Positions 35,308 to 44,425 of a DNA stretch of 64,000 nucleotides are shown here, piece by piece. Position 1 is the first letter of the stretch. Every line of letters begins with the position of its first letter. Origin of the DNA: Enhydrobacter aerosaccus (GTDB lineage: Bacteria; Pseudomonadota; Alphaproteobacteria; Reyranellales; Reyranellaceae); contig NZ_FUWJ01000006.1 in NCBI RefSeq assembly GCF_900167455.1, forward strand, positions 124,001 through 188,000, in the 5' to 3' direction. The notes under the pieces are model-generated. The model did not search any database. It was not told where the DNA came from and was given only the letters and a program-made list of their open reading frames with translations. The translations under genes were made by a program, and so were the position numbers.

Positions 35308-36067
35308 CATCGTCGTCCAGGCCAAGCACCTTGGAAAGGCGTACCAGCTCTATGCCCGTCGCAACGACTGGCTGAAGCAGGTGATGTTCGGCTGGTACAA
35401 GACCTACTTCAAGCCATTCTGGGTCCTGCGCGACATCGATCTGCAAATCAGGCGGGGCGAGAGCATCGGGATCCTCGGTCGCAACGGCTGTGGCAAGTCC
35501 ACGCTCCTGCAGGTGATCTGCGGCATGACCTTGCCCACCCACGGCGAACTGCGCGTCAACGGCCGGATCGCCCCCGTGCTGGCGCTCGGCTCGACCTTCG
35601 ACCTCGAATTGTCGGGACGCGAGAATGTCATGATCGGCGGCGCCGTGCTGGGCCTCACGCGTGCCGAAATTCTGCGCAAGTTCGACTCGATCGCCGAATT
35701 CGCCGGTATCGGCGATTACATGGAACAGCCGGTCAAGCACTATTCGATGGGCATGAAGACGCGCTTGGCCTTCTCGATCTGCGCCCATGTCGAAGCGGAA
35801 ATTCTGGTCGTCGACGAGGCTCTGGCCGTCGGCGATGCGGCCTTCCAGCGCAAGTGCCTCGACTGGATCGACAGCTTTCGCAAGACTGGAACATTGCTGT
35901 TCGTTTCGCATTCCATGGCGGAGGTTCGCCGGCTGTGCACGCGGGCCATCTGGATCGAGGAAGGCCGCATCCGCGAGCAGGGCGATCCAAGCGAGGTCAT
36001 CCGGTCCTATCACCGGGCCCTGCTGGTGGAGAAGGACGATGTACATCGCTTCTCCGCGAGCGGGTGA
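35285..36067 (+). CDS. ABC polysaccharide export ATPase (Wzt/KpsT-like, no carbohydrate-binding domain)
   Basis: 260 residues. Walker A is GILGRNGCGKSTLLQ near residue 63, the signature is HYSMGMKTRLAF, Walker B ILVVDEALAVGD, and the H-loop is in FVSHSMAEV. VNGRIAPVLALGSTFDLELS is the Wzt/TagH family block. The protein ends shortly after the nucleotide-binding domain, so it lacks the C-terminal glycan-binding domain of O9a-type Wzt and resembles KpsT. The ATG at 35285 overlaps the permease gene. Confidence 0.9.
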   Translation: MSSSTSSDIVVQAKHLGKAYQLYARRNDWLKQVMFGWYKTYFKPFWVLRDIDLQIRRGESIGILGRNGCGKSTLLQVICGMTLPTHGELRVNGRIAPVLALGSTFDLELSGRENVMIGGAVLGLTRAEILRKFDSIAEFAGIGDYMEQPVKHYSMGMKTRLAFSICAHVEAEILVVDEALAVGDAAFQRKCLDWIDSFRKTGTLLFVSHSMAEVRRLCTRAIWIEEGRIREQGDPSEVIRSYHRALLVEKDDVHRFSASG

Positions 36068-36073
36068 TGCGGC

Positions 36074-37216
36074 ATGGCCGGCGATGTGCTGGTTTGGCTG
36101 GGACTCGGCTGGTGGGGGACAGGTTCGGCCATCCAGTGGGTGAGCGCCGCACTCGCCCGCAATCCCCGACCGTCGCCTAGTCCGCGGCACTTACCCAAGG
36201 AATTCAGCATCGTTGCTCCGATGAAAGGAGCGACGGATGCATCGGCAGCCTATGTCGGCGGCTTGCAGACACTGGCGCAGGCCGGCGTCGAGGTATTGAT
36301 CTGCGTCGCCACTGCCGAGGATGCTGCAATCGCCGCGACGCGCGCACTCTGGCCCGACGCGCCGATCCTGGTCGGCACCGATACGACCTTCAATCCGAAG
36401 ATGAACAATGTGCGCAAGGGCCTCGAAGCCGCCAGTCGGCCGGTCGTCGCCTTGTGCGATGCGGGCATTGTCCTGGGTGCCGAGGAACTGCGGTGCGCTT
36501 CGGCTCCGTTATCCGATACGGTGGGGCTTGTCCTGGCGCTGAAAGCGGCCGTCCGCCCAGAGACGTTCGCAGCCGAGTTGGAATGCGCTTACATCAATGG
36601 CCACCAGGCGCGATTCCTGTTTGCTGCCGACCGGTTGGGTCTCGCCGTCGCATCAGGAGGCGTGACTTTAATGTCACACAGTACCTTGCAGCGCATCGGG
36701 AACTGGCGTGGCTTCAACCGCTGGATCGCGGACGACTATTCGGTCACCCGGTCGGTCCGTGAGCTTGGCCTGGCGACTAGGCTGGGCTCGATCATGTTGC
36801 GGCTGCCGGTCGGATCGCGAACCTGGGCGGATGTATGGATGCGCCAGGTCCGTTGGGCCCGCACCCGCCTTCGTCTCCCGGTCTGGCCCCTAGTCCTCTG
36901 GGAGCCGGCGATCGGCGCCGCTGTCTCGGGCGTGGCCGGCCTGATCGGCCTGGCCGCGCTCGGGGCCGGCCCCAGTTTGGCTGCCGCCGGCCTCGCCCTT
37001 CATATCTTCGCTTGGCTTTGTGCCGAGAAATGGTTCATGTCGGGACGGGGCCTGGCCTTCGGCCCCCGCGCTGCATGCGCGGCGCTAGTGCGCGAGGTCC
37101 TGGCCCCTTGGTTGATGGTTCGCGCCCTTGCCGGGCGCAATATAGACTGGCGGGGGACTGACCTCGGCGGACAGTGGCGAAAGCGCGGGGATGAGGTTTC
37201 GGGGAAGCCCGTATGA
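36074..37216 (+). CDS. Membrane glycosyltransferase resembling GT21 ceramide/hopanoid glucosyltransferases
   Basis: 380 residues. An N-terminal membrane segment (1-30) precedes a GT-A domain with FSIVAPMKGATDAS, TFNPKMNNVRKGL (the NPK-N block typical of GT21), CDAGIV (the DxD-equivalent), and RQVRWARTR (the (Q/R)xxRW motif). Two or three C-terminal hydrophobic helices end it. The family adds a sugar to a membrane lipid such as ceramide or diacylglycerol. It starts 6 bp after the ATPase gene and overlaps the STAS gene by 4 bp. The acceptor is inferred to be a lipid. Confidence 0.72.
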   Translation: MAGDVLVWLGLGWWGTGSAIQWVSAALARNPRPSPSPRHLPKEFSIVAPMKGATDASAAYVGGLQTLAQAGVEVLICVATAEDAAIAATRALWPDAPILVGTDTTFNPKMNNVRKGLEAASRPVVALCDAGIVLGAEELRCASAPLSDTVGLVLALKAAVRPETFAAELECAYINGHQARFLFAADRLGLAVASGGVTLMSHSTLQRIGNWRGFNRWIADDYSVTRSVRELGLATRLGSIMLRLPVGSRTWADVWMRQVRWARTRLRLPVWPLVLWEPAIGAAVSGVAGLIGLAALGAGPSLAAAGLALHIFAWLCAEKWFMSGRGLAFGPRAACAALVREVLAPWLMVRALAGRNIDWRGTDLGGQWRKRGDEVSGKPV

Positions 37217-37596
37217 GCGGAATGGATCAGGTCAAGGATATCACCACGATCAGACTGCCCGGGCGGGTGGACTCGGTAACCGCCTTGGAGGTGCAGAAGT
37301 CGATGCTGGATGCGTTGAATCCCGGCGCCCGGCTCGTCGTCGATGGCAGTGCCGTGACATACATGAGTGCCGCCGGCGTGCGCGCCCTGGCGACAGCGCT
37401 GCGCAGTGCCGAAGACCGGCAGGCCCATGTCGTCTTCTGCAGCTTCAGCGGAGCTGCCGAAGATTGTCTGCTTGTTTCTGGCTTCTGGCAGCTTCTGGAT
37501 ATCGCCGACTCACCAGAGGAAGCGGCGGCTCGTTTGAATGCAAAGACGGGGAGAATCCCGGCGGAGCGCTTGCACCGCCGTGGCACCACAGGTTAA
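37213..37596 (+). CDS. STAS-domain protein (anti-sigma-factor-antagonist-like)
   Basis: 127 residues with a SpoIIAA-like fold: LPGRVDSVTALEVQKSML, ARLVVDGSAVTYMSAAGVRA and then VFCSFSGAAEDCL. The Ser phosphorylated in SpoIIAA lies in D-x-S-x-V-x-Y-M-S-A-A-G; here YMSAAGV keeps the Ser. No partner kinase or phosphatase gene is close. It overlaps the glycosyltransferase gene by 4 bp, so it is translationally coupled to it, implying a regulatory or scaffolding part in the glycan pathway rather than in sigma control. Confidence 0.78.
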   Translation: MSGMDQVKDITTIRLPGRVDSVTALEVQKSMLDALNPGARLVVDGSAVTYMSAAGVRALATALRSAEDRQAHVVFCSFSGAAEDCLLVSGFWQLLDIADSPEEAAARLNAKTGRIPAERLHRRGTTG

Positions 37597-37645
37597 TTAC
37601 TGGGTAGGCTGAGGCAAGACCCAAAGAACGTGGAGCGGCGTTTGC

Positions 37646-38800
37646 ATGCCGACCGTTCCGCACGGAGATCGAGAATTGACAATTTGGACGTGGCTGCAGG
37701 CCATCGGTCGACCTACTGCTATTGTCCTCGGCCTGGGTGTGGCGGTGGCGGGCTGCCAGGCGATCCCCGGCGACGGGCCGTGGATGAATGGCGCGAAGTC
37801 GACGAGCAGCGAAGCGCTGCCGTTTGATCTCATCGACCTGACGCCGACGACGGTGGTGGCCTATCGGCCTCCTGCGACAGTCGATCAAACTTCCACGACC
37901 AGCAATCTTTCGGCCGGTGCCCGCGTGGCCGTAGCGCCCGGCGACGTCCTCAAGGTTCGCATCTTCGAGCCGTACGAAGGCAGTATCTTTCCGACTATCC
38001 AGAAGCCGGGAGCGGATCTCGGCAACCAGCGCGTAACCGACGACGGCACGATCGAGGTGCCCTATGTCGGAACCGTCCGGGTGGCGGGTATGGATCTGGG
38101 CCAGATCGAGCGCCAGATCGTCACCCAGCTAGGCAACAAGGCCCAGAATCCGCAAGTGATCGTCGAGTACGTGGCCGACCGGAACAACACCGTCATGGTG
38201 TCGGGCGAGGTGAAGAACCCTGGCCGTCTGTCGTTGCTCGAGGGCACCCGCTCGGTCGTGGACGCTGTCAACCGGGCCGGGGGCCCCGTTGGAGTCGCGA
38301 CTCAATTGCAGGCCGTGGTCCGCCGGCATGGCACCGTCATTCTGGACAAGCAGTATTCGGAACTCCTGGCTGGGGCCGATATCGGCATTCAGAAGGGCGA
38401 CGAGATCGTGCTTCGCCCCAATTCGCAGGTCTTCACCGTGCTGGGCGCAGTCGCCAAGGCCGGTAATGTCGAACTGACCAAGTCGAACATGACGCTGCTG
38501 GAGGCCTTGGGCGAGGTCCATGGTCTGTCTGACGAGCGCGCCAACAAGACCGGCGTCTTCGTGTTTCGGATGGGGGATATCCAGGATAATCCCTCGGCCC
38601 GGGCGCGCGTCTTCCGGTTGGACCTGATGCAGCCCGTGTCCATTTTCGTGGCGCAACAATTTGGCATGCAAGCGAGAGACGTGATTTACGTCACGAATGC
38701 GCCACTTTACGAGTACAATAAAATCCTGTCCGCGCTGTACCGTACGGTCTCGATTGTGGGCGTAGCCAAGGGTACCACCACGACGACGACCTCGTTCTGA
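37646..38800 (+). CDS. Polysaccharide export lipoprotein (Wza/OPX family)
   Basis: 384 residues. A hydrophobic signal with lipobox VAVAGCQ makes Cys near residue 37 the acylation site. The Poly_export domain is marked by VAPGDVLKVRIFEP and GTIEVPYVGTVRVAG, and SLBB-type repeats by VMVSGEVKNPGRL and QVFTVLGAVAKAGNVEL. It is predicted to form the outer-membrane-side conduit for the exported polymer. No Wzc-type co-polymerase gene is in the locus. The start follows GGAG by 10 bp. Confidence 0.88.
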   Translation: MPTVPHGDRELTIWTWLQAIGRPTAIVLGLGVAVAGCQAIPGDGPWMNGAKSTSSEALPFDLIDLTPTTVVAYRPPATVDQTSTTSNLSAGARVAVAPGDVLKVRIFEPYEGSIFPTIQKPGADLGNQRVTDDGTIEVPYVGTVRVAGMDLGQIERQIVTQLGNKAQNPQVIVEYVADRNNTVMVSGEVKNPGRLSLLEGTRSVVDAVNRAGGPVGVATQLQAVVRRHGTVILDKQYSELLAGADIGIQKGDEIVLRPNSQVFTVLGAVAKAGNVELTKSNMTLLEALGEVHGLSDERANKTGVFVFRMGDIQDNPSARARVFRLDLMQPVSIFVAQQFGMQARDVIYVTNAPLYEYNKILSALYRTVSIVGVAKGTTTTTTSF

Positions 38801-38836
38801 TCGAACGGGTAGGCGAGGGAGCTGGAGACCAACTGG

Positions 38837-39832
38837 ATGGCGCGAGAGAAGAAGTTCACATGGGGTGCGGCGACGGGGGCAATCCTGTTCGTGATCGCAG
38901 CCGTTGTCCTGTGGGTTGCGCCGAGCCGCCAGACCAGCAGTGCCCAGGACGGGGCGGCTGCGGGCCCCCTGATTGCCCGCGGCTATACGGATGCGCCGGC
39001 TGGAACGGCTGCCATTGCGGGCGACGCCGCCGGCGGTGGCGTCCTTCTCGAATTGCGCGTGGCCGAAGGCCAGAAGGTGAAGCGCGACGAGGTGATCGCC
39101 GTGCTGTCGAATTACCCCATCGCCGATGTGTCGGTCCGCTCGGCGGAGGCGGAGCTCGAGAAGGCCAAACGCCAACGCGAGGCGATGGTGTCGGGTTATC
39201 GGGTTGCCGAGATCGCCGAGCAGGAAGTGGCGGTCAAGTCGGCGATGGAGGAGAACAAGCTCAAGGCGCTCGAACTCCAGCGCTCGGGCAAGCCGCCGGA
39301 TCAGAAGCAACTTGAGCTCAACATCTCCGAACAGAAGCTTGAGCGCGAGCAGGCCAAGCTGCGCGTGATGAAAGAGACCCTGGCGACCGATCTGGCACAG
39401 ATCGATACCGATATCAGCATCCGTACCGCCAAGCTGGATAATGCACGGACGAACCGCGAGCAGGCTCTGGTGCGGTCGCCGCTGGATGGCGTCGTGGTGC
39501 AGATCTGGACCCGGCCCGGCGAGCGCATCAACCAGTACGGTGTCGCGAAGATCGTCGACATGAATCAGATGCGGGTATTCGCCGATGTGGACGAGGTCCA
39601 TCTGGGCCGCGTCGTGGTCGGTGGAACGGTGGACGTGACGTTCCGCGGCAGCTCTACGATCTTCAAGGGACATATCGTGCGTATTGCGCCCAGCGTGAAG
39701 CGTATGCAGCGCACGGAGCCCGATGGCGGATCGGCCACCGATGCGCGCGTCGTTCAGGTCGAAATCAAGCTCGATGATCCGGGAAGCGTGCCACAGGTTC
39801 TCGGTCGCGAGACACGCGTTACTTTCCTTTAA
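38837..39832 (+). CDS. HlyD/DevB-like membrane fusion protein
   Basis: 331 residues. One N-terminal transmembrane helix (about 10-27), a lipoyl-like half motif with LLELRVAEGQKVKRDEVIAV, a long alpha-helical hairpin rich in Glu/Lys (about 95-200, coiled coil), and a second half VRSPLDGVVVQIWTRPGERI, followed by beta-barrel sequence. It is the periplasmic adaptor of an ABC exporter. The next two genes encode the permease and ATPase; the trio has the order and features of cyanobacterial DevBCA glycolipid exporters. Confidence 0.85.
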   Translation: MAREKKFTWGAATGAILFVIAAVVLWVAPSRQTSSAQDGAAAGPLIARGYTDAPAGTAAIAGDAAGGGVLLELRVAEGQKVKRDEVIAVLSNYPIADVSVRSAEAELEKAKRQREAMVSGYRVAEIAEQEVAVKSAMEENKLKALELQRSGKPPDQKQLELNISEQKLEREQAKLRVMKETLATDLAQIDTDISIRTAKLDNARTNREQALVRSPLDGVVVQIWTRPGERINQYGVAKIVDMNQMRVFADVDEVHLGRVVVGGTVDVTFRGSSTIFKGHIVRIAPSVKRMQRTEPDGGSATDARVVQVEIKLDDPGSVPQVLGRETRVTFL

Positions 39833-39842
39833 TGGTCGTCTG

Positions 39843-41114
39843 ATGACCGTCGCGCTGCCTGCCACTCCGTCGCCACGGCCGCGCCGGAGATGGCCGAGCT
39901 TTTCGGAGTCTCTGGCGGCATTCCGGGCGGCCGCCAAGACGGCTGCGGCGATGCCTCTCGGCGCGCAGCAGCTCAGGCGGCAGCGGACCAGCACCTTGCT
40001 CTCGCTTGCTGGCGTGACGGCCAGTCTGCTGGTCATTTTTGCCCAGCTTGGCATCGAGCGCGCCGTCTACGATTCCTCGATCCGCATCCACCGGTCGGTG
40101 GTGACCGACCTCGTGCTGGTGCCGATGGGATTCAAGTCGCTGCAGCTCAATGCAGACGTTCCCGTGGCCATGACCGATGTCGTCTCGGCCAATCCCTCCG
40201 TCTCGCAAGTCTTGCCGTTCTGGTTCGGCGTCATGTCGCTCAAGGGCGCCGACATGCCGGTGGCGCGTCGGCTCGCCTGGTACGCCATCGATGTCGAGCG
40301 ACCGGCGATCGATGTGCCGGGGTTGCGCGAGAATCTCTACAAGCTGCGCGTCACTCGACGGATCCTGTTCGACCGCGACTCGCGGCCGTACTTCGGTAAC
40401 CTCGCCAATGAGGCCGAAAAGGGCGAGGAAGTTCCAGTGACTGGACCTCCCGACAATCGCGGCCTCTTGCGTGAGATGTTCGTCGTTGGCACCGTGGCCA
40501 TTGGTCCGAATGTGGTGAACGATGGCGGTATCGTCATGTCGGAAGCCTCCATGGATGAGCTGCTGGGCGAGTGGTATTCCGACCGGCCGGCCTTCATGGG
40601 CATCCGGCTGGTGCCGGGCGCCGACAAGGCGGCGGTCGCGGAGCAGCTTAACCGCGATCTCGCTGGCCGCGGTGAGGTGATCAGCCGAGAGGAGTTCGAG
40701 GCGCGCGAAAAGCGCTATTGGTCGCGCGAAACGCCGGTCGGCTACATCACGGATCTCGGTTTCGTCATGGGCCTGATGATCGGCATGGTGTTCATCTACT
40801 ACGCCCAATACCAGATCATCCGCTTCTACCTGCCCGAATACGCCATCCTGAAGAGCCTGGGCTACGATTGGTGGTTCTTCTTGTGCATGATCGGCCAGAT
40901 CGGCGCAGCCATCATCACGCCGGCCTTCATCGTCGCCTTCACGCTGGCCCGCCTTGTCTACGGAGTGGCAGAGGCGGCCATCCATCTCGGTATGGCGATG
41001 GGTCTGCGGGAGATGGTGGTATCGCTCATCGCGTCGATCGTCATGACGGTCGTGTCGAGCCTGTTTGCGATCCGTCGTCTGTGGAAGGTCGACCCCATCA
41101 TGTTGTTCGAATAG
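39843..41114 (+). CDS. DevC/FtsX-type ABC exporter permease
   Basis: 423 residues. The first helix is preceded by LGAQQLRRQRTSTLLSLAGV and followed by IFAQLGIERAVYDSSIRIH, a pattern I recognise from DevC-type permeases. A large periplasmic domain (about 65-290) and three C-terminal helices follow; the last reads SLFAIRRLWKVDP, the FtsX ending. The ATG at 39843 lies 10 bp after the adaptor stop. The ORF is open further upstream inside the adaptor gene, but that stretch is not family-like. Confidence 0.83.
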   Translation: MTVALPATPSPRPRRRWPSFSESLAAFRAAAKTAAAMPLGAQQLRRQRTSTLLSLAGVTASLLVIFAQLGIERAVYDSSIRIHRSVVTDLVLVPMGFKSLQLNADVPVAMTDVVSANPSVSQVLPFWFGVMSLKGADMPVARRLAWYAIDVERPAIDVPGLRENLYKLRVTRRILFDRDSRPYFGNLANEAEKGEEVPVTGPPDNRGLLREMFVVGTVAIGPNVVNDGGIVMSEASMDELLGEWYSDRPAFMGIRLVPGADKAAVAEQLNRDLAGRGEVISREEFEAREKRYWSRETPVGYITDLGFVMGLMIGMVFIYYAQYQIIRFYLPEYAILKSLGYDWWFFLCMIGQIGAAIITPAFIVAFTLARLVYGVAEAAIHLGMAMGLREMVVSLIASIVMTVVSSLFAIRRLWKVDPIMLFE

Positions 41115-41116
41115 CC

Positions 41117-41833
41117 ATGACGAGCGAAGGCAACACGCTGGGGCCTGCGGTCGTCGAGGCGATCGACGTGCATCATCACTATGGTGAAGGCGCGCAACGC
41201 GTCGACGTGCTGTTCGACATCAATATGCAGGTGCGGGAAGGCGAGTTGGTGATCGTCACCGGTCCTTCGGGTTCCGGCAAGACGACACTGCTTACGATCC
41301 TGGGCACGATGCGTCGGCCGTCCGAGGGCAAGCTGCGGCTGCTGGGGACGAATGTCAGCGACATCAATAACGCGCAACTGGACCGGCTGCGCAACCGCGT
41401 GCGGTTTCTGTTCCAGAAGCGCAATCTGCTTTCCTCGCTGACGGCATTGCAGAATGTGGTCGCCGGCGTTTCGACCACAGCCCTGGCGCATCCGGCCTGG
41501 GACGAGGTTCGTGCCCGCCATCTGCTCGGCCTGCTCGGGTTGGGCGACAAGGCTGAATCCTGGCCGGACGAGCTCTCGGGTGGCCAACAGCAGCGCGTGG
41601 CCATCGCGCGCGTCATGATTGGCTTGCCGGACCTGATCATCGCCGACGAGCCCACTTCGGCACTCGATCGCGTCGCCGGACGGCTGGTGGTCGACCAACT
41701 TCAGGATCTCACCATGCGCGCCAAATGCGCCGTGGTGCTGTCGACACACGACGAGCGCATTTTCGACGTTGCCAGCCGCCGCCTTCACATCGAGGACGGT
41801 CGCTGCTTCGAAGTGCCGATTCACTATCACTGA
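41117..41833 (+). CDS. DevA/LolD-type ABC exporter ATPase
   Basis: 238 residues. Walker A is [20 protein letters not shown] (about residue 50), the signature is [13 protein letters not shown], and Walker B is [12 protein letters not shown]. The Q-loop region [20 protein letters not shown] is that of MacB/LolD/DevA ATPases. It starts 2 bp after the permease stop and powers the DevBC complex. The next gene begins directly after its stop. Confidence 0.9.
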   Translation: MTSEGNTLGPAVVEAIDVHHHYGEGAQRVDVLFDINMQVREGELVIVTGPSGSGKTTLLTILGTMRRPSEGKLRLLGTNVSDINNAQLDRLRNRVRFLFQKRNLLSSLTALQNVVAGVSTTALAHPAWDEVRARHLLGLLGLGDKAESWPDELSGGQQQRVAIARVMIGLPDLIIADEPTSALDRVAGRLVVDQLQDLTMRAKCAVVLSTHDERIFDVASRRLHIEDGRCFEVPIHYH

Positions 41834-43087
41834 GTGGCGGATAAGGTGCTGACGATCATCGACCTCGTCGTCCTGCTTTGCCTGGCGGCGCAGTTCGCGA
41901 TCGCGGCCTATTTCTTTTACCTGCTGTATTGGCTGGCCGACGACTCGGCCGCCACTTCTCCGCCGCCGGCGCTGCCTGATGACCTGCCGCGCGTTCTGGT
42001 TCAGATCCCCGTCTACAACGAGCCGATGGTGGTCGAACGGGCGGTGCGCGCCGCCGCGGCGCTCGATTGGCCGCGCGATCGGTTGAAGATCCAACTTCTC
42101 GACGACAGCACGGACCTCACATCGGATATGGCGCATCATGCCATCTCACGACTGCAACGCGAGGGGATCGATGCCGAGCATATCCGGCGCCGCAATCGCA
42201 CTGGCTTCAAGGCCGGTGCCCTGGCTGCCGGCATGGCATTATGTGACGCCCCTTACGTTGCGGTGTTCGACGCGGATTTCGTTCCGGCGCGGGACTGGCT
42301 TAAGCGCGCCATGGCGGCGCTGCTTGCCGCGCCCAAGGCCGCCTTCGTCCAGACCCGAATCGAATGGGGTAACGGCGGTCGCAACTGGCTGACGCGGGCG
42401 CAGCGCTTGATGCAGGACGCCCATTTCGCGGTCGAGCAGGACGTTCGGGCGCGTCGCGGCGTGCCCTTTCAGTTCAACGGCACGGGCGGCATCTGGCGCC
42501 GTGCGGCGATCGACGATGCCGGCGGCTGGTCGCACGACACGCTGTCGGAGGATCTCGACCTGGTGCTGCGCACCCATCTCAAGGGCTGGGGTGGAGTGTT
42601 CCTGATGGAGCCGCACGTCGTCGGCGAGCTGCCGCAGCGGCTGGGAGACTTCGGAGCGCAGCAGAGCCGATGGTCCAAAGGATTCGTTCAGGTCGCGCGC
42701 AAGCTTTTGCCCCAAGTCTGGAATGCCGACTGGTCCGGAGAGGCCAAGTTCACAACAACAATTGCGCTCGGCCAACAGCTCATTTTTCCTGCCCTGGTCG
42801 TCGGCGTCGTTGGTCTGATCCTGTCGGTTATGGGGCACGGCAGGCTGCTCCCGATCTTCGGCGCGTTGCTATGGATGTGGCTCATCGCCATGCTGGTCGT
42901 GCTCCTCGGCATGACCTGGAGCGGCTACCACCGGCTGAAGCGGGGCGGGATCGCGGGCTATCTTGCGACAGCCGCGACCGTGCCGGCCCTGATCGTATAT
43001 CTTGCCGTTGCCAATGCCGGCGCAATCCTGAGTGCCGGCATGGGGCGCAAGACCGAGTTCAAGCGAACGCCGAAGACCGGCGTATAA
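41834..43087 (+). CDS. Processive membrane glycosyltransferase, GT2 (CslA-like), copy 1
   Basis: 417 residues. One or two N-terminal membrane helices, then a GT2 domain with VLVQIPVYNEP, LDDSTDLT (first Asp), DADFVP (DxD), TLSEDLDLVLR (catalytic Asp) and QQSRWSKG (QxxRW), and about four C-terminal helices. The end KTEFKRTPKTG is shared with plant CslA mannan synthases and bacterial relatives. The full D,D,D,QxxRW set means a processive beta-glycan synthase is likely. The GTG start immediately follows the ATPase stop. Confidence 0.86.
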   Translation: MADKVLTIIDLVVLLCLAAQFAIAAYFFYLLYWLADDSAATSPPPALPDDLPRVLVQIPVYNEPMVVERAVRAAAALDWPRDRLKIQLLDDSTDLTSDMAHHAISRLQREGIDAEHIRRRNRTGFKAGALAAGMALCDAPYVAVFDADFVPARDWLKRAMAALLAAPKAAFVQTRIEWGNGGRNWLTRAQRLMQDAHFAVEQDVRARRGVPFQFNGTGGIWRRAAIDDAGGWSHDTLSEDLDLVLRTHLKGWGGVFLMEPHVVGELPQRLGDFGAQQSRWSKGFVQVARKLLPQVWNADWSGEAKFTTTIALGQQLIFPALVVGVVGLILSVMGHGRLLPIFGALLWMWLIAMLVVLLGMTWSGYHRLKRGGIAGYLATAATVPALIVYLAVANAGAILSAGMGRKTEFKRTPKTGV

Positions 43088-43099
43088 CGGATCGATGCT

Positions 43100-44392
43100 G
43101 TGATCGCGCTTCTCGCCCTGCTTCTTGCCGCTATCTTCGCCGCCTGCTGCCTGTTGCTGGCAGCCTTCATCGGCAGCTTGCTGTACATGGTGGTGCTCAA
43201 CCACCGCCTGCGACAGAAGGCATTGGAACACGAGGAAGATCTCCTCATGACACCTCTGCCGCCGGACGCCCAGCTGCCGCATGTCGTGGTGCAGATACCG
43301 TCGTTCAATGAAGGGCCGGTCCTGCGCCGCGGAGTGGAAGCGGCAGCGCGGCTCGACTGGCCGCGCGACAAGCTGCATATCCAAATTCTTGACGACAGCA
43401 CCGACGAGACCGCCGAACTTGCTCGCACGGTGGCGGTGGAACTGCGTGCCCAGGGTTACGATGTCGTCGCCTTGCAGAGGACCGATCGCAGCGGCTTCAA
43501 GGGCGGCGCGCTGCACGAGGCGATGCAGCAGACTCCTTACGACTACTTTGCGATCTTCGACGTCGATTACGTGCCGCCGACCGACTTCCTGCGCCGGTGC
43601 ATGCGGGTGTTCTTTGCGGAACCGAACACCGCCTTCGTCCAGGCGCGCTTCGATTTCCTCAACCCCCATGAGAATGCGCTGACCGAGATGCAGATGGTCA
43701 CCCTCGATGCCCATCTCGGCATCGAGCAGGCGACGCGGTACTGGGCCGGCCATCCGCTGCCGTTCAACGGGACATGCGGCATCTGGCAACGTGCTGCCAT
43801 CGAGGCTGGCGGCGGTTGGAAGGGAGACACGGTCACCGAGGATCTCGACCTGACCTATCGCGGGTGGGTGAAAGGGTGGCGGGCGGTCTTTCTCACCAGC
43901 GTTTCAGTACCTGGGGAGTTGCCGGCCGACACCAAGACCTGGCTGCGCCAACAGCAGCGCTGGCAGGACGGTTTCCGGCATGTCTCGATGCGCATGTTCC
44001 CGGTGATTCTGAAGAGCCGTGACATCTCGCTGGCGTCCAAGGGCGCGGCCCTTCTGCATCTCTGCATGTCGCTCAATCAGCCCGTCCTTCTGGTGGGTGT
44101 CGTCTGCGGAATTCTCGCCGGTCTTCTCGCACCGTCGCTCGTGCCTTTGTTGCTCACGCTTTTCCTCATTACCCTGGGTTGGGTGCTGGTATGCGCGACA
44201 ACCTTCCTGCGAGCCGGGCATAATTTCCTCCGCGACGGGGAGATGCGTCCGCTACGCTTTGCCCTGGTGTTGGTCCGATTCGTCGGCGGCCAGGTCGGCA
44301 TGCTGGCGCGCAGTCTGATCGTGCATCTCAAGAAGGTCGTCGCGCCGCCCAAGCCGATCGTCTTCGACCGCACCCCCAAGCGCGGCGGATAG
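43100..44392 (+). CDS. Processive membrane glycosyltransferase, GT2 (CslA-like), copy 2
   Basis: 430 residues, a diverged paralogue of the preceding gene: VVVQIPSFNEG, LDDSTDETA, DVDYVP, VTEDLDLTYR and QQQRWQDG occupy the same positions, and the C-terminus has FDRTPKRGG. The GTG start is 12 bp after the first copy's stop. Two adjacent synthases could make a heteropolymer or two different glycans. It is the last gene of the locus and faces a K+ channel gene. Confidence 0.86.
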   Translation: MIALLALLLAAIFAACCLLLAAFIGSLLYMVVLNHRLRQKALEHEEDLLMTPLPPDAQLPHVVVQIPSFNEGPVLRRGVEAAARLDWPRDKLHIQILDDSTDETAELARTVAVELRAQGYDVVALQRTDRSGFKGGALHEAMQQTPYDYFAIFDVDYVPPTDFLRRCMRVFFAEPNTAFVQARFDFLNPHENALTEMQMVTLDAHLGIEQATRYWAGHPLPFNGTCGIWQRAAIEAGGGWKGDTVTEDLDLTYRGWVKGWRAVFLTSVSVPGELPADTKTWLRQQQRWQDGFRHVSMRMFPVILKSRDISLASKGAALLHLCMSLNQPVLLVGVVCGILAGLLAPSLVPLLLTLFLITLGWVLVCATTFLRAGHNFLRDGEMRPLRFALVLVRFVGGQVGMLARSLIVHLKKVVAPPKPIVFDRTPKRGG

Positions 44393-44425
44393 ATTACACG
44401 CCGGAACAGCGATCGATGATGAGGG

